A DNA stretch of 64,000 nucleotides from Leptodactylus fallax. Its lineage: Eukaryota; Chordata; Amphibia; Anura; Leptodactylidae. This document shows positions 53,155 to 64,000 of the stretch, in pieces. The notes under the pieces are model-generated. The model was not told the origin of the DNA, searched no databases, and was given only the letters and a program-made list of their open reading frames with translations. Location of the stretch: positions 62,001 through 126,000 of the forward strand of contig CAMRHE010001110.1 in the NCBI GenBank assembly GCA_947044405.1, given 5' to 3'. The first letter of the stretch is position 1; every line of letters starts with the position of its first letter. The position numbers and the translations under genes are program-made.

Positions 53155-56100
53155 CAGGAGGAGGAGACCTGAGGAGGAGGAGACCTGAGGAGGAGAGGCC
53201 GCACTAACAGGAGGAGAGAGGGCACTAACAGGAGGAGGAGAGGCCATACTAACAGGAGGAGGACACCTGAGGAGGAGAGGCCACGCTAACAAGAGGAGGA
53301 GACCTGAGGAGGAGAAGCCGCACTTACTGGAGGAGGAGACCTGAGGAGGAAAGGCCGCACTAAAAGGAGGAGGAGACCTGAGGAGGAGAGAGCGCACTAA
53401 CAGGAGGAGGAGACCTGAGGAGGAGAACCCGCGCTAACAGGAGGAGGAGACCTGAGGAGGAGAGGCCGCACTAACAGGAGGAGACCTGAGGAGGAGAGGC
53501 CGCACTAACAGGAGGAGGAAACCTGAGGAGGAGAGAGCGCACTAACAGGAGGAGGAGACCTGAGGAGGAGAACCCGCGCTAACAGGAGGAGGAGACCTGA
53601 GGAGGAGAGGCCACACTAACAGGAGACCTGAGGAGGAGAGGCCGCACTAACAGGAGGAGGAGACCTGAGGAGGAGAGAGCGCACTAACAGGAGGAGGAGA
53701 ACTGAGGAGGAGAGAGCGCACTAACAGGTGGAGGACACCTGAGGAGGAGAGGCCGCACTAACAGGAGGAGGAGAACTGAGGAAGAGAGAGCGCACTAACA
53801 GGTGGAGGAGACCTGAGGAGAAGAGAGCGCACGAGGAGGAGAGAGCGCACGAGGAGGAGAGAGCGCACGAGGAGAAGAGAGCGCACGAGGAGAAGAGAGC
53901 GCACTAACAGGAGGAGGAGAACTGAGGAGGAGAGAGCCCACTAACAGGAGGAGGAGACCTGAGGAGAAAGAGAACTGAGGAGGAGGAGACCTGAGGAGGA
54001 GAACCCGCGCTAACAGGAGGAGGAGACCTGAGGAGGAGAGGCCGCACTAACAGGAGACCTGAGGAGGAGAGGCCGCACTAACAGGAGGAGGAGACCTGAG
54101 GAGGAGAGAGTGCACTAACAGGAGGCCTGAGGAGGAGAGGCCGCACTAACAGGAGAACTGAGGAGGAGAGAGCGCACTAACAGGAGGAGGAGACCTGAGG
54201 AGGAGAGGACACACTAACAGGAGGAGGAGACCTGAGGAGGAGAGGACACACTAACAGGAGGAGGAGACCTGAGGAGGAGAGGCTGCACTAACAGGATTAG
54301 ACCTGAGGAGGAGAAGACATGCTAACAAGAGGAGGAGACCTGAGGAGGAGAAGCCGCACTAGCAGGAGGAGGAGACCTGAGGTGGAGAAGCCGCACTAGC
54401 AGGAGGAGGAGGAGGAAGAGACCTGAGCAGGAGAGGCCACACTAACAGGAGGAGAAGACCTGAGGAGGAGAGGCCATGCTAACAGGAGGAGACCTGAGGA
54501 GGAGAAGCCGCACTAACAGGAGGAGACCTGAGGAGGAGAAGCCGCACTAACAGGAGGAGGAGACCTGAGGAGGAGAGGCTGCACTAACAGGAGTACTAGA
54601 CCTGAGGAGGAGAGGCCGTGCTCACAGGAGGAGGAGACCTGAGGAGGAGGAGACCTGAGGAGGAGAGGCCGCACTAACAGGAGGAAGAGAACTGAGGAGG
54701 AGAGAGCGCACTAACAGGAGGAGGAGAACTGAGAAGGAGAGGCCGCACTAACTGGAGGAGGAGAACTGAGGAGGAGAGAGCGCACTAACAGGTGAAGGAC
54801 ACCTGAGGAGGAGGAGAGGCTGCACTAACAGGAGGAGGAGACCTGAGGAGGAGAGAGCGCACTAACAGGAGGAGGAGAGAGTGCACTAACAGGAGGAGGA
54901 GACCTGAGGAGGAGAGAGGGCACTAACAGGAGGAGGAGACCTGAGGAGGAGAGAGCGCACTAACAGGAGGAGGAGACCTGAGGAGGAGAGAGCGCACTAA
55001 CAGGAGGAGGAGAGAGCGCACTAACAGGAGGAGGAGACCTGAGGAGGAGAGAGGGCACTAACAGGAGGAGGAGACCTGAGGAGGAGAGAGCGCACTAACA
55101 GGAGGAGGAGAATTGAGGAGGAGGAGACCTGAAGAGGAGAAGCCGCACTAACAGGAGGAGGAGAGGCCACACTAACAGGAGGAGGAGACCTGAGGAGGCG
55201 AGAGCGCACTAACAGGAGGAGGAGAACTGAGGAGGAGGAGAACTGAGGAGGAGGAGACCTGAGGAGGAGAGACCGCACTAACAGGAGGAGACCTGAGGAG
55301 AATAGAGCACACTAACAGGAGGAGATGACCTGAAGAGGAGAAGCCGCACTAACAGGAGGAGGAGACCTGAGGAGGAGAGAGCCCACTAACAGGAGGAGGA
55401 GACCTGAGGAGGAGAGAGCCCACTAACAGGAGGAGGAGACCTGAGGAGGAGAGAGCCCACTAACAGGAGGAGGAGACCTGAGGAGGAGAGGCCGCACTAA
55501 CAGGAGGAGGAGACCTGAGGAGGAGAGGCGGCACTAACAGGAGACCTGAGGAGGAGAGGCGGCACTAACAGGAGGAGGAGACCTGAGGAGGAGAGGCCGC
55601 ACTAACAGGAGGAGGAGAACTGAGGAGGAGAGAGCGCACTAACAGGTGGAGGAGACCTGAGGAGGAGAAAGCGCACGAGGAGGAGAGAGCGCACTAACAG
55701 GAGGAGGAGAACTGAGGAGGAGGAGACCTGAGGAGGAGAGGCCGCACTAATAGGAGGAGACCTGAGGAGAAGAGAGCGCACTAACAGGAGGAGATGACCT
55801 GAAGAAGAGAAGCCACACTAACAGGAGGAGGAGACCTGAGGAGGAGAGAGCCCACTAACAGGAGGAGGAGACCTGAGGAGGAGAGAGGGCACTAACAGGA
55901 GGAGGAGACCTGAGGAGGAGAGGCCGCACTAACAGGAGGAGGAGACCTGAGGAGGAGAGGCCGCACTAACAGGAGGAGGAGACCTGAGGAGGAGAGAGGC
56001 ACTAACAGGAGGAGGAGACCTGAGGAGGAGGAGACCTGAGGAGGAGAGACCGCACTAACAGGAGGAGACCTGAGGAGAAGAGAGTGCACTAACAGGAGGA

Positions 56101-56578
56101 GATGACCTGAAGAGGAGAAGCCGCACTAACAGGAGGAGGAGACCTGAGGAGGAGAGAGGGCACTAACAGGAGGAGGAGACCTGAGGAGGAGAGAGGGCAC
56201 TAACAGGAGGAGGAGACCTGAGGAGGAGAGAGCCCACTAACAGGAGGAGGAGACCTGAGGAGAAAGAGAACTGAGGAGGAGGAGGAGACCTGAGGAGGAG
56301 GAGACCTGAGGAGGAGAGGCCGCACTAACAGGAGGAGGAGACCTGAGGAGGCGAGAGCGCACTAACAGGAGGAGGAGACCTGAGGAGGAGGAGACCTGAG
56401 GAGGAGAGAGGGCACTAACAGGAGGAGTAGACCTGAGCAGGCGAGAGCGCACTAACAGGAGGAGGAGACCTGAGGAGGAGGAGACCTGAGGAGGAGAGAC
56501 CGCACTAACAGGAGGAGACCTGAGGAGGAGAGACCGCACTAACAGGAGGAGACCTGAGGAGGAGAGGCCACACTAACA
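53155..56578. repeat. 37-bp GA-rich minisatellite, block 2 (intron 3)
   Basis: About 90 units continuing block 1 beyond the LTR element. Variants include GAGAGAGCGCAC, GAGAGGGCAC and short tandem GCACGAGGAGGAGAGA runs near 53830-53900. It ends about 22 bp from the exon 3 donor. Confidence 0.95.
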
Positions 56579-56600
56579 CTCATTGATAGGGTTTACTCAC

Positions 56601-56643
56601 CCGTTGAGGGAGAATCTTGTCCGCCATCTTTCTTCTCTTAGTG
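56601..56643 (-). CDS. smarcd3: smarcd3 exon 3 (43-bp microexon)
   Basis: Completes the split Ser codon and encodes TKRRKMADKILPQR, which ends the basic linker and starts the conserved SMARCD core (KMADKILPQR is shared across the family). The donor is GTGAGT at 56600. Exon 3 ends on a complete codon and exon 4 starts on one, so the 17.7-kb intron 3 is phase 0. The 37-bp minisatellite starts about 22 bp beyond the donor. Confidence 0.92.
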
Positions 56644-56738
56644 CTGAATTTCGGGCATAGAAAGTAAATTATTATTATTATTATTGATTATTCATCTCCT
56701 CGCTCTGTTACAATGTTTCTTCCGTCTCGCCATCTTAC
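56644..56738 (-). other. smarcd3: smarcd3 intron 2 with ATT microsatellite
   Basis: A 95-bp intron containing a short ATT trinucleotide run (about 56669-56686, forward strand). The sense acceptor is GAAATTCAG. Nothing else is seen. Confidence 0.85.
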
Positions 56739-56929
56739 CTTCGGCTCCGCCCTGCTGAGGGTGTTGTTTGCTGCTGAACCTGAGGTGGAGCTGATCGTTT
56801 TCTAGTTGGTTCCATTACTGCTGGTGGAATTCCAGGACGGACAGATGGGCTGCCACCAAAAGGGGGTCCTGGGGGGCCCATAGGAGCACCTTGATGAGGC
56901 ATTCGGGCCCCAGAGGGCATCCCAGGGCG
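56739..56929 (-). CDS. smarcd3: smarcd3 exon 2 (Pro/Gly-rich region)
   Basis: 191 bp encoding residues 27-89 plus two bases of the next codon. It begins [20 protein letters not shown], continues through a proline-rich stretch with METPTRKR-like basic residues ([11 protein letters not shown]) and a short QQQ run, and ends in AGRSR. This low-complexity N-terminal segment precedes the conserved core in all SMARCD proteins; the [10 protein letters not shown] version is characteristic of SMARCD3. The donor is GTAAGA at 56738. The codon split across the next junction (AG + C) gives Ser, as in the family. Confidence 0.93.
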
Positions 56930-57192
56930 CTTAGGATAAAAGAAATTAGAATGTCACGAGTCCGCCCCAATATTGTGGATGATGCAAACCCAAAAATACA
57001 TGATAAAGAGATGCCCAGCAGCTGTATATACTGTACATACATGTATATGGGAGGAGAATGGCAGGGGACACATCATATACCCTATACAGTGCAGAGGGTG
57101 AGTGTAGCAGTAGTATATAGATCAGAGGGATGAGTATGTATTATATATGGGATTTGTAATGTAGATGTTGGATATAATTGCCCCTTACTCAC
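56930..57192 (-). other. smarcd3: smarcd3 intron 1
   Basis: A 263-bp intron with a GTGAGT donor and an acceptor reading TTTTATCCTAAG on the sense strand. The sequence is AT-rich and non-repetitive. No other feature is visible. Confidence 0.85.
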
Positions 57193-57270
57193 CACGCCAT
57201 GCACCAGGAACTCAAACAGCTTGCTCTTAGTTGCTCTACGAGCTCCTCCGGTGGCATCATCAGCTGCCAT
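57193..57270 (-). CDS. smarcd3: smarcd3 exon 1 (start codon)
   Basis: Encodes residues 1-26, beginning MAADDATGGARRATKSKLFE and ending at VHGV, followed by a GTGAGT donor at 57192. The start and the basic KSKLFEFLVHG stretch match the known N-terminus of the long SMARCD3 isoform. The ATG has G at +4 and GGG just upstream. The sequence immediately upstream (CTGCAGGG before ATG) could be an intron acceptor preceded by a noncoding 5' exon, or continuous 5' UTR. The pyrimidine tract there is weak, so I cannot decide. A C-rich minisatellite begins within about 10 bp of the start codon. Confidence 0.9.
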
Positions 57271-57274
57271 CCCT

Positions 57275-58780
57275 GCAGACACTCAGTGCCTCCTAGTAAT
57301 GTCCGGTGTCCCCCACACACACTCAGTGCCCCCTCAGTAATGTCAGTAATGTCCTGTGACCCCACACACTCAGTGACCCCAGTAATGTCCTGTGTCCCCC
57401 ACACACTCAGTTCCCCCAGTAATGTCCTGTGCCCCCCCACACACTCAGTTCCCCCAGTAATGTCCTGTGCCCCCCCCCCCACACACTCAGTGCCCAGAGT
57501 AATGTCCTGTCTCCCCCACACACACTCAGTGTCCCCAGTAATGTCCTGTGTCCCCCACACACTCAGTGCCCTGAGTAATGTCCTGTGTCCCCCACACACT
57601 CAGTGCCCCCCCAGTAATGTCCTGTCTCCCCGACACACTCAGTGCCCCCAGTAATGTCCTGACTCCCCCACACACTCAGTTCCCCCAGTAATGTCCTGTG
57701 CCCCCCACACACTCAGTGCCCCAGTAATGTCCTGTGCCCCCACACGTTCAGTGCCCCAGTAATGTCCTGTGCCCCCACACACAGTGCCCCCAGTAATGTC
57801 CTGTGTCCCCCGCACACACTCAGTGCCCCCTCAGTAATGTCCTGTGCCCCCCCACACACTCAGTGCCCCCTCAGTAATGTCCTGTGCCCCCCACACACTC
57901 AGTGCCCCCCTTAGTAATGTCCTGTGTCCCCAGCAGACACTCAGTACCCCCTCAGTAATGTCTTGTGCCCCCGGCAGACACTCAGTGCCCCCTCAATAAT
58001 GTTCTGTGCCCCTGCAGACACTCAGTGCCCCACTTAGTAATGTCCTGTTCCCCCGGCAGACACTCAGTGCCCCCTCAGTAATTTCCTGTGCGACCTCACA
58101 TACTCAGTGCCCCCAGTAATGTCCTGTGCCCCCTCACACACACTCAGCGCCCCCCTCAGTAATGTCCTATGTTCCCCACACACTCAGTTCCCCAGTAAGG
58201 TCCTGTGCCCCCACACACACACTCAGTGCCCCCAGTAATGTCCTGTGCCCCCCCACACACACTCAGTGCCCCCCTCAGTAAAGCCCTGTGTTCCCCACAC
58301 ACTCAGTTCCCCAGTAATGTCCTGTGCCCCCTCACACACTCAGCGACCCCCTTAGTGATGTCCTGTGTCCCCCACACACTCAGTGCCCCCAGTAATGTCC
58401 TGTGCCCCCACACACACACTCAGTGCCCCCAGTAATTTCCTGTGCCCCCACACACACACTCAGTGCCCCCAGTAATGTCCTGTGCCCCCACACACACACT
58501 CAGTTCCCCCAGTAATGCCCTGTGCTCCCTCACACACTCAGTGCCCCCTCAGTAATGTCCTGTGCCCCTACACACACACTCCATTCCCCCCCCTTTAGTA
58601 ATATCCTGTGCCCCCGACACACACACAGTGCCCCCAGTAATATCCTGTGCCCCCACACACACACACTCAGTGCCCCCAGTAATGTCCTGTGCCCCCTCAC
58701 ACACTCAGTGCCCCCTCAGTAATGTCCTGTGCCCCTACACACACACTCCATTCCCCCCCTTTAGTAATGTCCTGTGCCCG
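57275..58780. repeat. C-rich ~37-bp minisatellite upstream of exon 1
   Basis: About 40 units of roughly 34-42 bp with core CACTCAGTGCCCCCAGTAAT then GTCCTGTGCCCCC and CACA-run variants. Length varies through C runs and CA runs. Its first unit (GCAGACACTCAGTGCC) touches the start-codon flank. Several inner units (57930-58070) carry the same GCAGACACTCAGTGCC junction, linking the array's origin to this exon flank. It occupies 5' UTR or a 5' intron. Confidence 0.93.
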
Positions 58781-59384
58781 TCACTAACTCTTCTCGGCAG
58801 AATCGATTCTTTCTAAGTGGTGCCCCTTCTCATCTACGCACTGTGCCCCTGGTGTTCCCCAGCGTTCCTCTCCCCCCGCTCTTTCCTTATCTCGCACTCT
58901 GCCTCTCACCCACTTTCTGCCCCTTCTCTTCCCCCGGCCAGGCTTTGTGTACCCCAGTATTACACAGTCTCCCGCTCACTCTCCTCTGCCTGATCCTGCG
59001 GGGGTCTCCCAGGGCTGTGCTGAGGGCCCACTCTCCACCCTCCAGCTGCTGAATTCCTTCCACTGATAAGCCAGGAATAGCAGCAGCCGCAGACCCTGAT
59101 GGAGACTCTCCCTGTGTCCCAGCTGTCTCACTCTGTCTCCTGCTGTCTGCATGTGCAGCTGTCACTGCCACTCTAACTGGACGGTCTCCTGGAGCTGCCA
59201 TGATGTGACAGACAGGACAACCTATCCAGAGAGTTCAGGAAAAAGTCTCCGAAAACTTCCGAGACGTCTTCTATACAGTTTATTGTGACTCTGCTAAAAC
59301 CTTAGAGCAGACAGAATTCCCGCACAACCAGCTCGAGACACAATAATCTGTCTCCGCCTTATATACAGTACCCCAACAGGGTCC
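58781..59384 (-). promoter_or_regulatory. smarcd3: Candidate smarcd3 5' UTR exon / promoter region
   Basis: About 600 bp of non-repetitive, moderately GC-rich sequence between two minisatellites, upstream of the start codon. A possible noncoding exon would end at AGA|GTGAGC (donor at 58979 on the minus strand) and splice to the CTGCAG just before the ATG. A CAGCTG E-box occurs near 59043. A 104-codon minus-strand frame (58887-59201) has no recognisable similarity. The function rests on position only. Confidence 0.35.
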
Positions 59385-62300
59385 TGGGATATACGACCCA
59401 CATCCGTCCTGACCCTGATATATAGTGTCCTGATACTCCTCAGACTCTGGGAATATACGACCCACATCCATCTCTACCCCCTGATATATAATGTCCTGAT
59501 ACTCCAGGAATATACGACCCACATCCGTCCTGACCCTGATATATAGTGTCCTGATACTCCTTAGGCTCCAGGGATATACGACCCACATCCGTCCTGACCC
59601 TGATATATAGTGTCCTGATACTCCTCAGGTTCCAGGAATATACGACCCCCATCCATCTCTACCCCCTGATATATAGTGTCCTGATACTCCTCAGGCTCCA
59701 GGGATATGCGACACACATCCGTCCTGACCCTGATATATAATGTCCTGATACTCCTCAGACTCTGGGAATATATGCCCCCCATCCATCTCTACCCCCTGAT
59801 ATATAGTGTCCTGATACTCCTAAGGTTCCAGGAATATACGACCCCCATCCATCTCTACCCCCTGATATATAGTGTCCTGATACTCCTCAGGCTCCAGGGA
59901 TATGCGACACACATCCGTCCTGACCCTGATATATAATGTCCTGATACTCCTCAGACTCTGGGAATATACGACCCACATCCATCTCTACCCCCTGATCTAT
60001 AGTGTCCTGATACTCCTCAGGCTCTGGGAATATATGACCCCCATCCATCTCTACCCCCTGATATATAGTGTCCTGATACTCCACAGGTTCCAGGAATATA
60101 CGACCCCCATCCATCGCTACCCCCTGATATATAGTGTCCTGATACTCCTCAGGCTCCAGAGATATACGACCCCTATCCATCTCTACCCCCTGATATACAG
60201 TGTCCTAATACTCCTCAGACTCAGGGAATATACGACCCCCATCTATCCCTACCCACTGATATATAGTGTCCTGATACTCCTCAGGTTCCAGGGATATACG
60301 ACCCACATCCATCTCTACCCCTTGATATATAGTGTCCTGATACTCCTCAGGCTCCAGGGATATACGACCCACATCCATCTCTACCCCCTGATATATAATG
60401 TCCTGATACTCCTCAGGTTCCAGGGATATACGACCCCCATCTATCTCTATCCCCTGATATATAATGTCCTGATACTCCTCAGACTCCAGGGATATACGAC
60501 CCACATCCATCTCTACCCCCTGATATATAGTGTCCTGATACTCCTCAGACTCTGGGAATATACGACCCCCATCTATCTCTACCCCCTGATATATAATGTC
60601 CTGATACTCCTCAGACTCCAGGGATATACGACCCACATCCATCTCTACCCCCTGATATATAATGTCCTGATACTCCTCAGGCTCCAGGGATATACGACCC
60701 ACATCCATCTCTACCCCCTGATATATAGTGTCCTGATACTCCTCAGACTCTGGGAATATAAGACCCCCATCTATCTCTACCCCCTGATATATAATGTCCT
60801 GATACTCCTCAGACTCTGGGAATATACGACTCACATCCATCTCTACCCCCTGATATATAGTGTCCTGATACTCCTCAGGTTCCAGGGATATAGAACCCAC
60901 ATCCATCTCTACCCCCTGATATATAGTGTCCTGATACTCCTCAGGCTCCAGGAATATACGACCCACATCCATCTCTACTCCCTGATATATAATGTCCTGA
61001 TACTCCTCAGGTTCCAGGAATATACGACCCACATCCATCTCTACCCCCTGATATATAATGTCCTGATACTCCAGGAATATACGACCACCATCCATCTCTA
61101 CCCCCTGATATATAATGTCCTGATACTCCAGGAATATATGACCCACATCCATCTCTACCCCCTGATATATAGTGTCCTGATACTCCTCAGGCTCCAGGAA
61201 TATACGACCCACATCCATCTCTACTCCCTGATATATAATGTCCTGATACTCCTCAGGTTCCAGGGATATACGACCCACATCCATCTCTACCCCCTGATAT
61301 ATAGTGTCTTGATACTCCTCAGGCTCCAGGGATATACGACCCACATCCACCTCTACCCCCTGATATATAATGTCCTGATACTCCTCAGGTTCCAGGGATA
61401 TACGACCCACATCCATCTCTACCCCCTGATATATAGTGTCTTGATACGCCTCAGGCTCCAGGGATATACGACCCACATTCATCTCTACCCCCTGATATAT
61501 AGTGTCCTGATACGCCTCAGACTCCAGGGATATACAACCCACATCCATCTCTACCCCCTGATATATAGTGTCCTGATACTCCTCAGGTTCCAGGGATATA
61601 AGACCCACATCCATCTCTACCCCCTGATATATAGTGTCCTGATACTCCAGGAATATACGACCCACATCTATCTCTACCCCCTGATATATAGCGTCTTGAT
61701 ACTCCTTAGACTCCAGGGATATACGACCCACATCCATCTCTACCCCGTGATATATAGTGTCCTGATTCTCCTCAGGCTCCAGGGATATACGACCCACATC
61801 CATCGCTACCCCCTGATATATAGTGTCCTGATTCTCCTCAGGCTCCAGGGATATACGACCCACATCCATCTCTACCCCCTGATATATAGTGTCCTGATTC
61901 TCCTCAGGCTCCAGGGATATACGACCCCCATCCATCTCTACCCCCTGATATATAATGTCCTGATACTCGTCAGACTCCAGGGATATACGACCCCCATCCA
62001 TCTCTACCCCCTGATATATAGTGTCCTGATACTCCAGGAATATATGACCCACATCCATCTCTACCCCCTGATATATAGTGTCCTGATACTCCTCAGACTC
62101 CAGGAATATACGACCCACATCCATCTCTACCCCCTGATATATAGTGTCCTGATACTCCAGGAATATACGACCCACATCCATCTCTACCCCCTGATATATA
62201 GTGTCCTGATACTCCTCAGCCTCCAGGAATATACCACCCACATCCATCTCTACCCCCTGATATATAGTGTCCTGATACTCCTCAGGCTCTGGGAATATAC

Positions 62301-64000
62301 AACCCCCATCCATCTCTACCCCCTGATATATAGTGTCCTGATACTCCTCAGGCTCCAGGAATATACGACCCACATCCATCTCTACCCCCTGATATATAAT
62401 GTCCTGATACTCCTCAGACTCTGGGAATATACGACCCCCATCTATCTCTACCCCCTGATATATAGTGTCCTGATACTCCAGGAATATACGACCCACATCC
62501 ATCTCTACCCCCTGATATATAGTGTCCTGATACTCCAGGAATATACGACCCACATCCATCTCTACCCCCTGATATATAGTGTCCTGATACTCCTCAGGCT
62601 CCAGGAATATACGACCCACATCCATCTCTACCCCCTGATATATAGTGTCCTGATACTCCTCAGGCTTTGGGAATATACGACCCCCATCCATCTCTACCCC
62701 CTGATATATAGTGTCCTGATACTCCTCAGGCTCCAGGAATATACGACCCACATCCATCTGTACCCCCTGATAAATAATGTCCTGATACTCCTCAGACTCT
62801 GGGAATATACGACCCCCATCTATCTCTACCCCCTGATATATAATGTCCTGATACTCCAGGAATATACGACCACCATCCATCTCTACCCCCCGATATATAG
62901 TGTCCTGATACTCCAGGAATATACGACCCACATCCATCTCTACCCTGATATATAATGTCCTGATACTCCTCAGACTCTGGTAATATACGACCCCCATCCA
63001 TCTCTACCCCCTGATATATAGTGTCCTGATACTCATGAGACTCCAGGAATATACGACCCCCATCCATCTCTACCCCCTGATATATAGTGTCCTGATACTC
63101 CTCAGGCTCCAGGAATATACGACCCACATCCATCTCTACCCCCTGATATATAGTGTCCTGATACTCCTCAGTCTCTGGGAATATACGACCCACATCCATC
63201 TCTACCCCCTGATATATAGTGTCCTGATACTCCAGGAATATACGACCCACATCCATCTCTACCCCCTGATATATAATGTCCTGATACTCCTCAGACTCTG
63301 GGAATATACGACCCCCATCTATCTCTACCCCCTGATATATAATGTCCTGATACTCCAGGAATATACGACCACCATCCATCTCTACCCCCTGATATATAGT
63401 GTCCTGATACTCCTCAGGCTCCAGGAATATACGACCCACATCCATCTCTACCCCCTGATATATAGTGTCCTGATACTCCTCAGGCTCTGGGAATATACGA
63501 CCCCCATCTATCTCTACCCCCTGATATATAGTGTCCTGATACTCCTCAGGCTCCAGGAGTATACGACCCACATCCATCTCTACCCTGATAGATAATGTCC
63601 TGATACTCCTCAGAGTCTGGGAATATACGACCCCCATCCATCTCTACCCCCTGATATATAGTGTCCTGATACTCCTCAGGCTCCAGGAATATACGACCCA
63701 CATCCATCTCTACCCCCTGATATATAGTGTCCTGATACTCCTCAGGCTCTGGGAATATACGACCCCCATCCATCTCTACCCCCTGATATATTGTGTCCTG
63801 ATACTCCTCAGGCTCCAGGAATATACGACCCACATCCATCTCTACCCCCTGATATAAAATGTCCTGATACTCCTCAGACTCTGGGAATATACGACCCCCA
63901 TCTATCTCTACCCCCTGATATATAATGTCCTGATACTCCAGGAATATACGACCACCATCCATCTCTACCCCCTGATATATAATGTCCTGATACTCCAGGA
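59385..64000. repeat. 66/57-bp minisatellite upstream of smarcd3
   Basis: About 70 units with core CCTGATATATAGTGTCCTGA followed by TACTCCTCAGGCTCCAGG and AATATACGACCCACATCC. Two main lengths are 66 bp and 57 bp (the latter lacking 9 bp, CTCAGGCTC-type). Both are multiples of three, and the unit lacks stops in one frame on each strand, giving open frames of 1,017 codons (+, 59902-62955) and 930 codons (-, 60205-62997). Two-base deletions at about 62945 and 63583 break them. The array continues past the window end. Confidence 0.96.

Larger units (their letters stand above)
46862..53159 (+). mobile_element. LTR retrotransposon copy 2 (composite)
   Basis: The element is 46867-53154 (6,288 bp) with target duplication CAGGA on both sides (46862-46866, 53155-53159); removing it restores a 37-bp unit. 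The structure is abnormal: a 199-bp LTR start (46867-47065), a complete LTR of another subtype (47066-47939), an interior whose gag region occurs twice in tandem (about 48400-50050 and 50050-51810), and a 3' LTR (52183-53154) that pairs with the 199-bp fragment. This fits one element inserted into the LTR of another, followed by a single internal deletion. Same family as copy 1 and also antisense to smarcd3. Confidence 0.92.

Noticed and set aside
57189..57599. Minus-strand 136-codon frame overlapping exon 1
   Set aside because: It reads the C-rich minisatellite and then exon 1 in the wrong frame. The real exon 1 frame is 57193-57270.
58887..59201. 104-codon minus-strand frame as a separate small gene
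   Set aside because: No recognised similarity, and composition explained by moderately GC-rich sequence. It overlaps the likely 5' region of smarcd3.
59902..62955. 1,017-codon plus-strand protein opposite a 930-codon minus-strand protein
   Set aside because: Both are translations of the same 66/57-bp repeat, whose unit lengths are multiples of three. No non-repeat coding sequence is attached.

Overview
This is vertebrate nuclear DNA. It holds the 5' half of one protein-coding gene, smarcd3 (BAF60c, a SWI/SNF chromatin-remodelling subunit), on the minus strand. Seven exons (57270 down to 14153) encode residues 1-252 of the protein with intact reading frame and GT-AG splice sites. The remaining exons, including those for the SWIB domain, lie left of the window. 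The fish/frog-type Tc1 transposon, the LTR retrotransposons and the very repeat-rich introns suggest an anuran amphibian. That assignment is an inference and not secure.

Layout, left to right (3' to 5' of the gene). 1-12750: a 35-bp minisatellite with a duplicated 4,028-bp higher-order block, in intron 7. 12847-13969: an internally deleted Tc1 transposon. 14153-14254 and 14647-14742: exons 7 and 6. About 14930-15068: a LINE reverse-transcriptase scrap. 15069-38290: a 59-bp minisatellite filling intron 5, interrupted by a 4.2-kb LTR retrotransposon (29937-34104). 38321-38443 and 38736-38858: exons 5 and 4. 39381-45263: a 42-bp minisatellite. 45264-56578: a 37-bp minisatellite interrupted by a 6.3-kb composite LTR retrotransposon (46867-53154); these two arrays fill intron 3. 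56601-57270: exons 3, 2 and 1. About 57275-58780: a ~37-bp C-rich minisatellite directly upstream of the start codon. 58781-59384: non-repetitive sequence, a candidate 5' UTR or promoter. 59385-64000: a 66/57-bp minisatellite running off the window.

Roughly three quarters of the window is tandem repeat from six unrelated unit families, and about a sixth is LTR element. Coding exons total 756 bp. The very long open frames (up to about 2,000 codons) are products of the repeats, because the units happen to lack stop codons; I do not call them genes. Both LTR elements have 5-bp target duplications inside a minisatellite unit, so the arrays predate those insertions. No CRISPR, rRNA, tRNA or bacterial-type feature was seen.
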